Source of the DNA: Larix sibirica
Lineage: Eukaryota; Streptophyta; Pinopsida; Pinales; Pinaceae
Direction: 5' to 3'
NCBI GenBank assembly: GCA_004151065.3
Contig: NWUY0300002077.1
Span: forward strand, 16,573-45,367
DNA: 28,795 nucleotides
The notes under the pieces were generated by a model. That model saw nothing but the letters and a program-made list of their open reading frames with translations, made no database searches and was not told the DNA's origin. Shown here in pieces: positions 10,659 to 21,846 of the stretch. The position numbers were made by a program, and so were the translations under genes. The first letter of the stretch is position 1, and each line of letters opens with the position of its first letter.

Positions 10659-11455
10659 TTTCACTTGCAAGCCTAGCCTGCTAGTTTGAATGATAACAGT
10701 GCCCATTGATGAAAGAACAGATCCAATGCCTCTAGGAGGATGAAATAACATCTCTAATGAGAATATGGGTAGTGCACTAGAGTTGCAATACTAACATTAT
10801 ACAAGTGACCTATGCGACTCATCACATAGCTTCATCATAGGAAATTTTGCATAGAATAATACATTGTATGAAGTTAGTGTTTTATATTCATGCAACCATC
10901 TAAACCATTACAAGAATATTACAAGGATCACTTTTCTCTTGAGTGAAGTGGATGGACAAAGTCTAATGGCTAGTGATGTGAAGGATTGGTCAAGGATGAC
11001 TGATTGACTCAAGATAGGGGGAGAAAGGGGACTCTGTGGCATTCATTAATCAAACAAAGACCAGTGAAAATGTGTCTAACAAATGGATGATGTGCTAGTA
11101 TATGATACTCCTTTGACTTTGATAATCAAATCAACCCCCTTTTCTTTGATTTTTTGCTTTTAACACCTTCTTGGACTTGTCTTCATTTCTTTCTTGGACT
11201 TCTTTTCTTGTACTTAATTCTTTCAAGACTTTGGCCTTTATTTTTCATTAGGCACAAACAAGTTTAGACTTGCATATTTTCTTTATTGCTTGATTTTGCA
11301 ATTTTCGCTTGGTTTTCTTTTTCTTTCTTCATTCTGGTACAAGGAGTCTTGTTTTGGGAGCTGCATCATGTGCCCTTTTTGAGGTACTAAAGGGGGAGAA
11401 TCCTTTAATGTTTCAGGACTAGGGAGCACATTTCAATCAACTGGACAAACTTAGC
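10659..11455. other. Unassigned non-coding region
   Basis: No coding region was recognised. Two purine runs (agggggagaaagggg at 11016-11030 and aaagggggagaa at 11389-11400) resemble polypurine tracts of LTR elements, but no LTR start or paired LTR was found. The 11110-11340 stretch is T-rich. Confidence 0.4.
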
Positions 11456-11640
11456 TGATAGCTAATCAATAGGGATTTACAAGAAGAAAAGTATATGGGG
11501 TCAGATGTTTTGTAATCCTAGCACATAGCTGATCAACATGGCTTTACAAGAAGAAAGACACAAGGCATTAGAAAACCAGTTTTCCTAGGTACATAGCCAA
11601 TCAACAAGGCTTTACAAGAAGAAAAGCATAAGCCTTTGGA
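11456..11640. repeat. Three-copy degenerate tandem repeat, period 67-68 bp
   Basis: The core tttacaagaagaaa occurs at 11476, 11543 and 11611. Each copy is preceded by a variant of agctgatcaacatggc. Spacing is 67 and 68 bp. The tails after the core differ (gtatatgggg, gacacaagg, gcataagcc), so the copies are old or under no constraint. Confidence 0.75.
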
Positions 11641-11694
11641 GATCTTCGTCGTACAGGTAATGAGTCTATTTGAAAGCTTAATTTTGGATGGTGA

Positions 11695-12295
11695 TCAAGA
11701 GTAACTATTAACTGTGCAGTGTGAAGGATTGCAAAATTGGTCTAAGGCAGCAGGTTGTCTTTGCAACTCTTTGAGGGAGGAGGTCATCACTGGCACATCA
11801 GGACTTGGTGTCTCTGATGAATTTTGAAGCTGTTTAATATAGGTTGCAAAGCGGTTGGGCAAAAAGGGACACCAGTGGTTAACATCAATGGTACTCATCT
11901 ATGAAGCCACATGTTGTGCAAGGGTGGCCCACTACAATCTTATTGAATCTCACAACAACAACCATAACGATTGGGGAAGATCATAAAGTAGTTGAAAAGG
12001 TCAGTACATGTGAGAAGTGTTGAAGGCCTTTGCAAAGTCAGCATAACAACAATAGAGATTGGAGGATCTCTGCCCAATCACACGATGTAGGAAGATATAT
12101 CCAATGTCAGGTAATTCCTCTTCGATCCAGCTTGGCCCTTAGCGAAGAATTCTTGCCTCTTGAACCACTTGGAGAGTCTCATGTGAATAGTTGTAGTATA
12201 TAGTTTGGCAATGTTGTGCCCAATCATGATGGCCCACAATTGTTAGGGTTAGAGGTATCAACTAATTTATGAATGGGGTGAATGGTATTTGGGAC
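11695..12295 (-). pseudogene. Decayed RTE-like LINE reverse transcriptase fragment
   Basis: Read on the - strand across several frames, the order fits a LINE RT core. NTIHPIHKLVDTSNPNN (12290-12240) recalls IHPIHKSGDP..P.NYR. Then comes IMIGHNIAKLY (12231-12199), recalling IMLG...KLY, and AKGQAGSKRNYLTLD, recalling the GQAGFR...T.DH block. Next is YCCYADFAKAFNTSH (12054-12012), matching RT motif A (CFVDFRKAFDTVP). Last is IDVNHWCPFLPNRFATYIKQL (about 11893-11830), matching motif B (IGVKQGCPLSPTLF..YID). At least two frame changes and internal stops are needed to join them. The YADD motif is not found. Endonuclease sequence upstream (>12300) is not recognised. The RTE-like label is from memory of family motifs and should be tested by translated search. 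Confidence 0.65.
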
Positions 12296-13587
12296 TAGGA
12301 GAGTGGAAATCTATAGCAAATAAGTCTTTTGACTAAGACAACAATAGATTGAACTAGGGGTTCAAGGTGTAAATTAAGAATTCTGATTGCAGGCCTTTAA
12401 GATCAGTGACTTTACAGGTACAAAGTTTCTGGATTTCCCTTTAGAGAAGGTCAGGAATGAAGAAATCGTAGGAATGTGGAGAGGAGACAAAAGGAGGGGT
12501 ATACCCTGGAAGATTGCAACAAAAGGAAACATGATTATGGGAGGCATTTTTGTCACTACCAATGGGGATCTGTAGGCTGCTTTTGAGGTAGGAGGGTCTT
12601 CTGAAAGGTCTTAGGAGGTATATACAATGGATAGTGATGCCCTCCTCTTAACCACACGGAATTGGCATTTTCCCATATAAGAAGATGACAATATTTCTTC
12701 CAAAGTGGTTGTGGTGGACTCTAGAGAAAGTAGATGAAGTCACATACAAAATACAGTCACCACCTTGAGATCCATCCAATTTTTAATTAAAATTTCCTAA
12801 ATAAGGAACTATTTGGATTTGATAGTATATAATCAAAATTCATGTAGAAGAAATAGAGCAAGTACACGATCTAGTTAAAATCATAACAAAGGAGCACTTG
12901 ATAGAATTCATCCATCAAACCAATTGAAGAAGTTACGGCAATTGGCATCCTACCGAAGATAGATGGGTAGGACTCATTGAAGTCAATGAGTCTCTTGAAG
13001 GGGTCAATGAGTCTCTTCAAGGGGTTAGACGCATAAGCCCTGGCATAATGTCCATGGAAATTAAAAGCATGAATTTGCATCTTAGATGCATTAAAAGACA
13101 GCTTAATAGCAGTGAAAAGAAAATAGTTTAATAGATCCTTTTAAGATCATGGGGCCATTTTAATGACTATATGCTGACTTTGGCCCACATCCAAGAGGGT
13201 ACAGGTAATATCAGCTGAGCTATATCTTACTTGAGGTTCCCTACAGTAAATTAGGTGACCTTCCTAGATGTGCATATGGTATTTTGAGGACCATTTTTCC
13301 CATGCATTCTTCTGTTCATTTAATGCACACTTCCTCGTATATCATCAATGGTAGACATCTCTATGACGAGTTTGTATCAAACGCCTATCAGAAGAAACAC
13401 TAAGATTTTTTGGCAATTTTGGCCAGACAGGGATATAGATGCACCGCAGAAATTATACAAGTGAATGTATGGATATAAATTCAGTATTAAGTTAAACTAA
13501 TGGCTTATGATTGCTTTAAGACTTAACTCAGATGATTTTTATGTTTAAATGCATTGTCACGAGCCATAGTTTTGGCCTTAGTGTAGG
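12296..13587. other. Unassigned region with a 21-bp tandem duplication
   Basis: No coding family was recognised on either strand. It may hold the unrecognisable 5' part of the - strand LINE next door. A 21-bp unit (caatgagtctctt.aaggggt) occurs twice in tandem at 12984-13004 and 13005-13025, with one difference. Long overlapping open frames near 12374-12575 have no recognisable motif. Confidence 0.4.
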
Positions 13588-14296
13588 ATATTTATTTATA
13601 TTCATATTTGAATGGCCAATGGGACTGAAAGTTTCAACAATGAGTACGCATTGGGAGTGCAGATGCATTTCTGTAAGAGCTGAATATAAATAGATGAGTA
13701 CAAGGAGAATGCCTAGGTTGGATCATGATGCGGAAGTGTTGGTGGGTGTCAAGGATGAAGCACAGAACCCGGGACACAGTCAACAGTTAACTCTTCCAAC
13801 TTCCAAGGTTACCTTTGTGAACTTCATGTGATGTAAAGACTATGCTGCCTGAAAGACCTAGTATTGAAGTATTGCTTATGCCTCCTTTTGTGTTTGGAGT
13901 CATCAAGAGGCTGAATGTAAGAGGTGATGAGTATAGAGTAGTATATTTATTTATATTCATATTTGAATGGCCAGTGGGACTGAGTTTCAACATTGAGTAC
14001 TGTAGTACGCATTGGGAGTGCAGATGCATTTCTGTAATAGCTGAATATAAATAGATGAGTACAAGGATAATGCCTAGGTTGGATTATGATGAAGAAGTGT
14101 TTGGTGGGTGCCAAGGAAGAAGCACAGAAACAGGGATACAGTCAACAGTTAACTCTCCCAACATTGAAGGTTACCATGTGAACTTCATGTGATGTAAAGA
14201 CTATGCTGCCTGAAAGGCCTAGTATTGAAGTATTGCTTTATGCCTCCTTTTGTGTTTGGAGTCATCAAGAGGCTGAAAGTAAGAGGTGATGAGTAT
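13588..14296. repeat. Tandem duplication of about 355 bp
   Basis: Copy 1 spans 13588-13934 and copy 2 spans 13943-14296. They are highly similar throughout: atatttatttatattcatat at the start, then gcattgggagtgcagatgca, gtcaacagttaactct, aacttcatgtgatgtaaaga, and agaggtgatgagtat at the end. Differences are scattered substitutions and a few small indels. Offsets grow from 355 to 362 bp along the unit. No protein is recognised; both copies have multiple stops in all frames that I followed. It looks like a relatively recent unequal-crossover or replication-slippage duplication in non-coding DNA upstream of the ARM-repeat exons. Confidence 0.92.
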
Positions 14297-15195
14297 TTAG
14301 TTAGCCAATGCAGGGAGATGTGTCTCTGAATGTTTTGTGCTGGAAGTGAAGCATCTCACAAAGGTGCAGGGTGATACATCTCTTGTCCTTGTACTTTATG
14401 AAAATTCTTAAGGAAGCAATAGAGTCTCTGAACAAGCAATAGTAACGATCATGGATTTCATAAGAGGTAATGCATCTAAAGATGCAATGGTCTTCTGATT
14501 CAGATTTCTGTGCAAGTGCAATGCTCCCTTTGTAGGTGATGTTCTATCTCTATGCATGGATGATGGGAACAAATATGACACCTACATTGAAACTCTCTTT
14601 ACTGTTATAATTCTTAAAATGAAAGTGCACAATGGGAATGATATTTATTATTGATATTTTTCACAATTTAAATATGAGCGATGATGGGCATGCTGATTTG
14701 GTGGAGCTAGACTCTAGAGATTACTGATCCAAGACAATATGTGATTTTCCACATGGATAATGATAATGAACCTTAAATGGTGCTGACCATCTGGACACTC
14801 GTCGGATGGGAGTGGTGATTGTGGGCATGGGAATCCGGCTACCCATTATGATGGATATATTGTCTTTACCTCTGAGTTTGAGTAGGCTACTTTGCATGCT
14901 AATTGCTTATCCACTCTATTAGTTGGGGTTGTAGATTGAAGGGGGACTAATCTATAACAGTAGAATTCTGGTTACAAATAAAGTTTATGTATGAAAGCTT
15001 TTTGTACACATTATAGAATTTGATATTACTTGATGTTGCAAAAACAGATGTGCACATGTTCCTATGTTCGTTCACACAAATCATATACCTTCATAAGCTA
15101 TTGCTTTTGTTTTAGAAAGATGGTGATTGATTTATTTTTCGCGTCTAGTTTCTCATGCTATAATGGGTTGTAATGTTTTTCCATTCTATGTGTAG
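14297..15195. other. Intron or intergenic sequence upstream of the ARM-repeat exons
   Basis: No exon could be recognised. If the ARM-repeat gene is intact, this is the 3' part of the intron before the first visible exon, since a good acceptor (tctatgtgtag) ends at 15195. No transposon motif was seen. Confidence 0.45.
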
Positions 15196-16031
15196 GATGG
15201 ATGAAGCTGGAATGCAATGTGACAGTGCTCCAAAGAGTGGTAGCTTAGAGGCTGCTAGGCGTATGGCAATGCGCCATATCGAAGCTTTTGTTCAGACATT
15301 TTCAGATCAGCAAAGTCTTTCAGTTGCTGCTACATCGTGGGCACCTGCCGCTTTGGCACAGGTTGCAGAGGCTGCAAGGATACACGAAGCTGGGCATTTG
15401 CGGTGCAGGTAATAATGTTACTTTTATCAGGTTGGAATTTTTTACAATGAGGTGATTGGCATTCTTACTGATTGGACTTTTCACTGTAATGATAATCAAT
15501 AGAGTGACATAGCTGTCCAAATCCTGAGATTGGAATTCCTTTCAACATTTGTACCATAATCATCATATCTGGTTGGAGTGGTCTGTTTTCTCAACTTTGA
15601 AGTTTTCTTTGTTTTACAGTGGAGCTGAAGTTGGGAGGTTTGTAGCCATGCTTAAGAACGGTTCAATAGTTTTAAAGTCCTGTGCTGCCTTTGCTCTTCT
15701 TCAGGTAATTAGAGAGTCACTTATGTTATTTAAGTCATTTGAAATTTTAATAACCCTCGTTTTGTGAAGTGCTTTGTGGATGTTCAAAGATACAAGAATT
15801 CAATGGGATAGGTATTTAACATGTGGTCTCAATTCTCAATTGGCTTGAGTTTTGCAGTTTACCATGCCTGGTGGAAGGCATGCTATGCATCATGCTAGTC
15901 TTTTGCACAAGGCAGTAGCAGGACGAGTCCTTAGAGCTGCAGCTGCTGCTGCCACTGCACCACTTCAAGCCAAAGTTTTTGCAAGGATAGTCTTGCGGAA
16001 TCTTGAGCATTATCCTGCTGAAGCAATGTAA
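15196..16031 (+). CDS. 3' end of an ARM-repeat protein gene (three exons)
   Basis: Exons lie at 15196-15408, 15620-15704 and 15858-16031 (stop TAA at 16029-16031). The introns (15409-15619 and 15705-15857) start gtaat and end ttttacag and tttgcag. Phases agree: the first exon starts with the last base of a codon, the second intron splits an AG/T Ser codon, and the third exon starts in phase 0. Joined, they encode the last 156 residues after a split first codon. The order is a linker (MDEAGMQCDSAPKSGSLEAA), a helical AHIEAF-type segment with WAPAALAQVAEAARIHEAGHLRC, then SGAEVGRFVAMLKNGSIVLKSCAAFALLQ in two exons, and an Ala-rich final helix (RVLRAAAAAATAP...) ending LRNLEHYPAEAM. This pattern fits the C-terminus of plant armadillo-repeat superfamily proteins, thought to act as protein-interaction scaffolds; no enzymatic motif is present. 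The N-terminal ARM repeats are not recognised upstream, so the gene either has a very long 5' intron or is a fragment. All visible splice sites and the reading frame are intact. Confidence 0.85.
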
Positions 16032-18089
16032 ATGGCAAAGAGCTACTTGGAGGATCACTCCATTTCTTGAATATTCACGTGTAAGATCATAACTCTGCAA
16101 TGTTTGGTCGGAATTTCTTAGGTTGTGAATGATAAATTGTGCTGTTCACTGGGGAATGCAGAGGAATACTGCTAAATGTACTAGTTAAAACCAGTGGTTG
16201 TGTTGATCACAGTTAGTCACTGTAAAGTGATTGAAATATTCTGTCCTGCTTCTAAGGGTTGTTTTTTTGCATACCTACAAACATATGCAGATTTGGCTGT
16301 TATCAGCAGTTCTGTACTTTAAGGCTGTATGAGGATTTCATCTTCATGTTGGAAGAGTTCACAATGAGTAAAGACCCATGTTCTTCATTTCCTGGGGCAC
16401 TTCAAACATGTCTATTCCATGCATTAGGTCATATTGAATTTGTGAAATAATTCCTCTGCTTCCCTAAAGCGCAGAACATTAATTCTTCCTACATTGTGAG
16501 CTCCTTTTTATTTAGCAGACTTTAATAACATTGTAACTATATAATTAGTTACATTGGGTGGTAGAGTCATTTCTGATTTACAAGGAGGCAAAGTCCGCAA
16601 ATACAATTTGCATTTTGGCAAACGCTGTATAGTGATATTTGTGAGGACTTGAGGAATGTATTTTTATTACGAGGCTGCTGCAAGATTTGAGGGTTTTGAT
16701 TCCTATAGTGGCGGTGGCTGCAAATACTTGACATGGATTGTGTGTTTCGGCGAAATTAATTTTTGTATCATTAATTTATGTAATAATTTCGGTTCATGAA
16801 ATTTGTTAGAGATGCTCAGTATTCCAGAACATCCTAAAAGCATGGACAATGATATGGGAAATGTTGACAAGTGATATGACACGTCATTGGTGATGTATAT
16901 TCTAGAAGTCTAGATTCAATCCATGACTTTTAGTTTTACTACTATAAAGATCATCTATTTTTTTAATATTATCTAGTATGATATAGTATACAATGTCACC
17001 CCGAACTAATATATCTTGAGTTTGCAGAAACATTGGTAATATTCTCAGACATTAAGATCTAAGATAATAGACATCTAAGCTCTGTGTTATCCGTTTACCC
17101 GTAACGCGCATTTTGAAATACATAGTATGTGCTTTTTTCAACGAGTCATCCGTGGATAGGCTATAGTGTTTTGGATGGTTAATTTATTTTCCCTTGAAGT
17201 ATGTATCGTAGATGGGGAAGTTTTTCTGTATTTCATATGATATTTTCATATATGTGAATTATTTTTGTAATTTATTGATATTCACGATAGAACATACTGA
17301 AAGAATGGATTTAAATGGTCTGGAAATTTGTACACACGTTTTCATATAATTGTAAGTAACAGTCCAGGACAGCATGGAAGATGAGTAATTTGATTTGGGA
17401 TCTTTTATATACATTGTCTTGGCTCATCTGGTAAGGGGATTTTATCTTACAAATAAGGGCAAATTCAGCTTGCTTGTGGGAAGCTAGTGGGAAATACAAA
17501 TTTTGATTTTTCCTTGCTGGAACAGTGACATGACATGGCAGTGGAATTTGAAATTAAAAGGAAGTGGAAACAAATTAGAAATTGTAAACTTTTCATTGTG
17601 GTGTTGGATAGAAATATATAATGATTGTGTTTCTTATCCATATTTGGTTTTAGTTTGTTTAATGTCATCAAGTGGATTTTTATTACAGTACCACTTCCTT
17701 TAAAAATGATAAATGATTTTGGGAATGGCTTAATTTTGTAAAAAGTTGATTTAATTGTAAGATAATAAAGCTAAGTAATGCTACATTGTAAAAACAAAAT
17801 TTATTATACATTCTAAAACTAAAGCTTGTGATTTTAAGTACATGCAAAGTAGCGTATCAAATTTTATTATTAAATCATAAACATTATTTTTTAAAACATA
17901 AACATTAATTATTAAAATACTTGAACAATATTTTTTAACAATTAATATGCTTTTACAAGTACAAGTGTTTTTAGTGAAGAATCCATGTGTCACGCCTGAA
18001 ACATCTTAGAAGTACAACGTTTGAAACATAGTTTTACTTGTTTCTTGTTATAGAGTTATATTTTTGCTTGGGACAACAGTTGAATTTGC
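16032..18089 (+). other. 3' UTR and downstream flank of the ARM-repeat gene
   Basis: After the stop there is no further coding signal. The 3' UTR probably runs a few hundred bases. AT-rich polyadenylation-like words occur near 16770-16790 (tttgtatcattaatttatgtaat), but the cleavage site cannot be fixed from sequence. Beyond about 16850 the DNA is AT-rich and unassigned. A run near 17870-17940 has repeated aaacatt words. Confidence 0.45.
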
Positions 18090-19240
18090 TTGAGACTTCT
18101 GCAGTTGATAAGGTTATCTATTGAATCTTCAAGAGAATTTGCATTGGGTTTTGAGGCTGACATTTTGAGTTTTCAGTAAGGTTCACTTTCAAGACATAAA
18201 GAAGCCGACCGAGAGAAGGCTTCCATGGAAATTAAATACTAATCTATGACAGGGAAAACACAAGGAAGACAAGTATAGCTAACCCAATTTTTTAATAAGC
18301 TAAAGCAATAACAAATGACCAAGTTCAAGAAAACCACGCAGAAATATGAGGTCAAAACCCTAAAAAAAGGATAGCGCATTGCCGAAGGTCTTGATATATA
18401 AAAGACAACATATGAAAATAGAAAAAGAGACAGGTTGAAGGACAAGATGAATGAACTAAAAATAACCAAAAGCCAAAAGTTTAAGCATCGGGGGAGGTAA
18501 AAACAAATTAAGAAACAAATAAAAGATAAAAAATAAAAATAAGTGCGATTAAAGGGATAAATGAAACTCTTCCTCGGAAAAAATGGATAAATGAAACTTA
18601 AAAGCCATAAAATTTTAACATAATGGACAAGATAGGTAAAAGAAAGACAAAACCAAAGAACAAAGGAGTCAGAAGCCTTACAATTTTCATTCTTTTTATA
18701 CCCTTTAAAATTTTTATTCTTTTTATACCCCTTCCCTTTGGTGTCGTTTCTCTTTTGCTTGGTTACATTTGGTAAAAAATTTATGGCTTTTGATTTTTGT
18801 TTGTCCCTTTATTTATGTTATTTTATTATATTTTTAATTTCTAGTTCTTGAACTTTTGGTATTTTTAGTTTATTTTTATTTTCACGTGGTTAGTTTTTTC
18901 CCCTTAATCCTTTTTGTCATTTGTTTTGTCTGCTTATCTTATTGTCTATTTATATATATCAAGAACTTCAGCTTTGCACTATCCATTTTCTAGGTTTTTG
19001 TCCTCATATTTTTGTGCGTATGGTTTTCTTGGCCTCGCTCATATCTCATTGCTATGGCTTGCAAAGTTTTTGGGTTTTACTTATCTTGCCCTTGTTTTTT
19101 CTCAGTCATAGATTAGTATTTAATATATATGTTGGACTTTTTTATGTCCCAGAAATAAACTTTACCAAAGGTTCAAAATGTTCACCTCAAAACCCAATGC
19201 GGATTCTGTTGAAGATTCAATGGATAACAATAGTTGAATT
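18090..19240. repeat. Long degenerate inverted repeat (arms of about 550-600 bp)
   Basis: The left arm (about 18090-18680) matches the reverse complement of the right arm (about 18690-19240). Anchors include attaaatactaatctatgac at 18231-18250, exact inverse at 19105-19124. The 15-mer gcattgggttttgag at 18141-18155 has its inverse at 19186-19200, and ttgaatcttcaa at 18121 has its near-inverse at 19209. Mirrored open frames in the two arms (a - strand one at 18239-18469 and + strand ones from 18914) give similar peptides (YISRPSAMRYPF and YISRTSALHYPF), which is a by-product of the symmetry. Both arms contain many substitutions and indels. The centre holds a direct repeat of attctttttataccc. 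It could be an old foldback or MITE-like element, or an inverted duplication; no transposase is seen. Confidence 0.85.
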
Positions 19241-20070
19241 TCTTAATCATTGGCTTGGCAACTATATTCATATGGAAGATGAAATTTAAACACAACAGTC
19301 ATGGCATTTTCAATTTATTTGGGTTCCATCAAACAATACAAATTAAAGCTTCAAACCTAATGCTTTAAACAAATAACAAGGGAATTACATTGATTTTTAA
19401 ATTGAATGTTTGTGTTTTGATAATTGATTTCATTAATATAAATATTACAAAATTTGTAATCTAGTTGCATTGATTAGGGACAATATAGTGAACATTTTAT
19501 TTACAGTTAAGTTGAGAAATTTGTGTATTTAGTTGATTTGTAAATTAACTAGCATAGATCCATCTTAAACCCAGATCTATCAAGCACCGAGAGGGATNTG
19601 TATCATTGATGTAAATGTTTATTTAACTTATTGTTAATGCTTAAATATCACATACATGCAATATTTGGGCTAATCTTTCAGAAATACGTCATCAACATAC
19701 ATAATGCAACTCATATAAGGCATCATCATTAGATCTAGAAAACAACCTGATCCTTAGAATGCAAAAAACAATATGAAGGGACAGTAAGGCAACTATAAGC
19801 GTTGGAAACCCACTCTATATAACGCGATTTATCTGTATAGTCACCTATGCGACCCCGTGTGGGTTTTCCTTCCAAACCCATACAACTGGTAAAACAAGAC
19901 CACAAAATTTCACAGCACATTAAAGGATCAAAATGGCTCTCTTGGATCCAAAATTTGAATTGGGACCTCTCGCATGATTGGGAGCATTAGATAGCCCCTT
20001 TCATCTACTTTGGAACCAGTTCAAAGAAGAAGAGAGATCATATTTGGATCTTGTTGTTCATTGACCACCC
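19241..20070. other. Unassigned region with one copy of a dispersed 48-bp motif
   Basis: The stretch at 19551-19598 (agcatagatccatcttaaac, then a.gatctatcaagca and gagagggat) recurs at 23079 (listed separately). A single ambiguous base lies at about 19598. A - strand open frame near 19920-19735 has no recognisable family. Confidence 0.4.
19551..19598 (+). repeat. Dispersed 48-bp motif, copy 1
   Basis: About 48 bp shared with 23079-23126 with only a few changes. The similarity stops on both sides within a few bases. A nearby upstream word here (tttgtaatct...cattgatta, near 19455) has its counterpart downstream of the second copy (near 23410), so the order of the shared pieces differs between the two places. 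Confidence 0.75.
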
Positions 20071-20076
20071 TTTGGC

Positions 20077-20086
20077 CTATAAAAGG
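20077..20086 (+). promoter_or_regulatory. Strong TATA box, LTR-like promoter
   Basis: ctataaaagg lies in tttggcctataaaaggaagc. It is followed about 25-35 bp downstream by gggcatgcattccatcagaa, a context typical of the TATA and start site of plant LTRs. It is then followed by a pyrimidine-rich leader (20150-20270). No matching LTR pair, primer-binding site or gag was found on this strand, so it may be a solo or broken LTR, or an unrelated promoter. Confidence 0.35.
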
Positions 20087-21184
20087 AAGCAATGGGCATG
20101 CATTCCATCAGAAGAAATCAAATCAAAGTTATGTTGTTGGAATCACATTGAAAGCTCCTCTTTCAATCTCATTCCTCCCTCGTATTGTCATACACAAAGC
20201 TCCCTTACTCTCCTCCCTTGCTCTTGAATAATCATTGAAAGTATACTCATTTTCTCTTTCCTTCCACTATTCTATGTGAGTTGTGTATCTATTTGAGGTG
20301 AAATAAACACACTAAGTTGCTCTCAGTCTTCCTACATATGAATAAGTCCATCTTCTTGGATTAGCCTTTGACTCCATTTCCCTTGCTGGTATAGGCACTA
20401 GTCTCTTGATCTTTCCATCAAAATTTATCTTCTATGCTACATCGTATTTTGTTAAGGTTTATTGTCCTTATATCACCTTGAGCTTCCACGTCATAGCCTT
20501 AGCAATCTTATGTAGGGATACCCCTCTTGAGTTGGATGAAACCCAACCTAAAGCTTGAGAGAGGGTTATTGAGGTGACAATGGGTAACCCCTTTTAGTTA
20601 CCCTAGGGTTAGCATTGTTATTTTGTGCTTTAGTTTCACATGCTAGTTTTATAGGTAACGTTGTCCAATTAAAGATTAAGGGGGCTGGAGTGTTTTGTAA
20701 TGTTTATATGACCTTTTTTTAACACGTTTGGATAAGTGTATATTAAGGAGCCATGTTAAGGTCAAATATCTTTTATGTCAACTCCCCTTATTTTTATCCT
20801 TACGAAATCTTCAAGAGAGATGTTGCAAAAACATTGCCTAATCTTGACTTGTGGCCTTAATGGCCCTTAATGTCACTTATGACTCACCCTTATTGGACAG
20901 TAATAGCCCACATTGGTTGTTATTTAGTGGCTTTGTGAACATACTTTTTATAGATTTGGTGGAAACTAATGTAAACCTCACTTCCTTAATATTTACAGCT
21001 TTGATTCATTTGCATTAATAGTCATGTAACGTTGAGTGTATATGAGCTTTAGTGATTTATCTAGGTAAAAGGTACTCGCTAAACACGTGTTGCTCTTATG
21101 ATGTGATGTGCTCATGTATTGTGTTATCTTTCTTTATGATGTCTTAGAAAAATAGTGTAATCACATTGATAATGATGTCTAACA
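20087..21184. other. Pyrimidine-rich leader-like then unassigned sequence
   Basis: No coding region was recognised. If 20077 is an LTR promoter, 20110-20300 would be its R/U5-like part. A clear LTR end with TG...CA boundaries and a primer-binding site is not seen. Confidence 0.35.
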
Positions 21185-21846
21185 CCATTCCCTAACAATT
21201 TCGTCTTGAATTGTGAATTTGAAAAAATTCACATACCTCGAGACTCGTTAGTCTTCATCCTCTTCATGCTCAACTTTGATTGAAAGCTTATAAAACTTAA
21301 AAACCTATTTGTTTGCACTATGATCTTTGTCTTAATTTTTTCATATCCCTTGACATGATTTGGTTGTAATCCATCCACAAGAACATTCAACATATTTAAA
21401 CAACCATCTTGCTGCAATTCCTTGTTTTCCCTTTAGGCCCTCTCCTAATGCACAAAATTCTTCCATATCGCAACACACCCTTTCAACTTAGTACTTGTTC
21501 ATTCTTTGAGGGTATTCTACTCTCTCAAATGTGTACTATCTTTCCATCTCACTTAGCCAGTGAAATTTCTACCATCACTCCCCTTTTGTTCCTCAAGAAC
21601 TTCATCAACTATGATGCAAGATCTCCCCCCTATTCATTATCTTCGTCTACCTCAAGTTTTATCCTAGATCCATTTCCTTCAACTTCTCCACTTGTCTGAT
21701 CCTGACTCCTATGTTCTTTCCAGTGCGCTTGCAATTCTCGTCTCACATCCATTCTTTCTCCTCTTCTTTTACAGCATAGAAGTTGTCTTCTCTAAGCCTC
21801 TTGTTGTGGTATCTCCCAGAGTCTCAATCCTCGCTTGGATACCAAA
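21185..21846 (-). mobile_element. Possible non-coding LTR-element interior on the - strand
   Basis: On the - strand, tggtatccaagc at 21843-21832 matches 10 of 12 bases of the plant initiator-Met primer-binding site tggtatcagagc. It follows gcatca, a possible LTR end. About 650 bp further along the same strand is tgttagggaatgg (21197-21185), a possible 3' LTR start. The interval has short charged open frames but no recognisable gag. No pair of LTRs was confirmed, so this is a weak proposal resting on the two short signals. Confidence 0.25.

Noticed and set aside
11013-11400. Purine runs resembling LTR polypurine tracts
   Set aside because: No LTR start, paired LTR, primer-binding site or pol sequence could be associated with them. 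G/A runs are expected by chance in such DNA.
12374-12575. Overlapping 62-residue open frames on both strands
   Set aside because: No motif fits the neighbouring LINE or any family that I recognise, and simultaneous openness on both strands suggests chance.
16259-16450. 63-residue + strand open frame downstream of the ARM-repeat stop
   Set aside because: It lies in the presumed 3' UTR, has no splice or family support, and follows an intact stop codon.
18239-19289. Mirrored hydrophobic open frames (76 aa on -, 65 and 122 aa on +) that give similar peptides
   Set aside because: They are produced by the two arms of the inverted repeat. Similar peptides on opposite strands follow from the symmetry, and there is no independent coding evidence.
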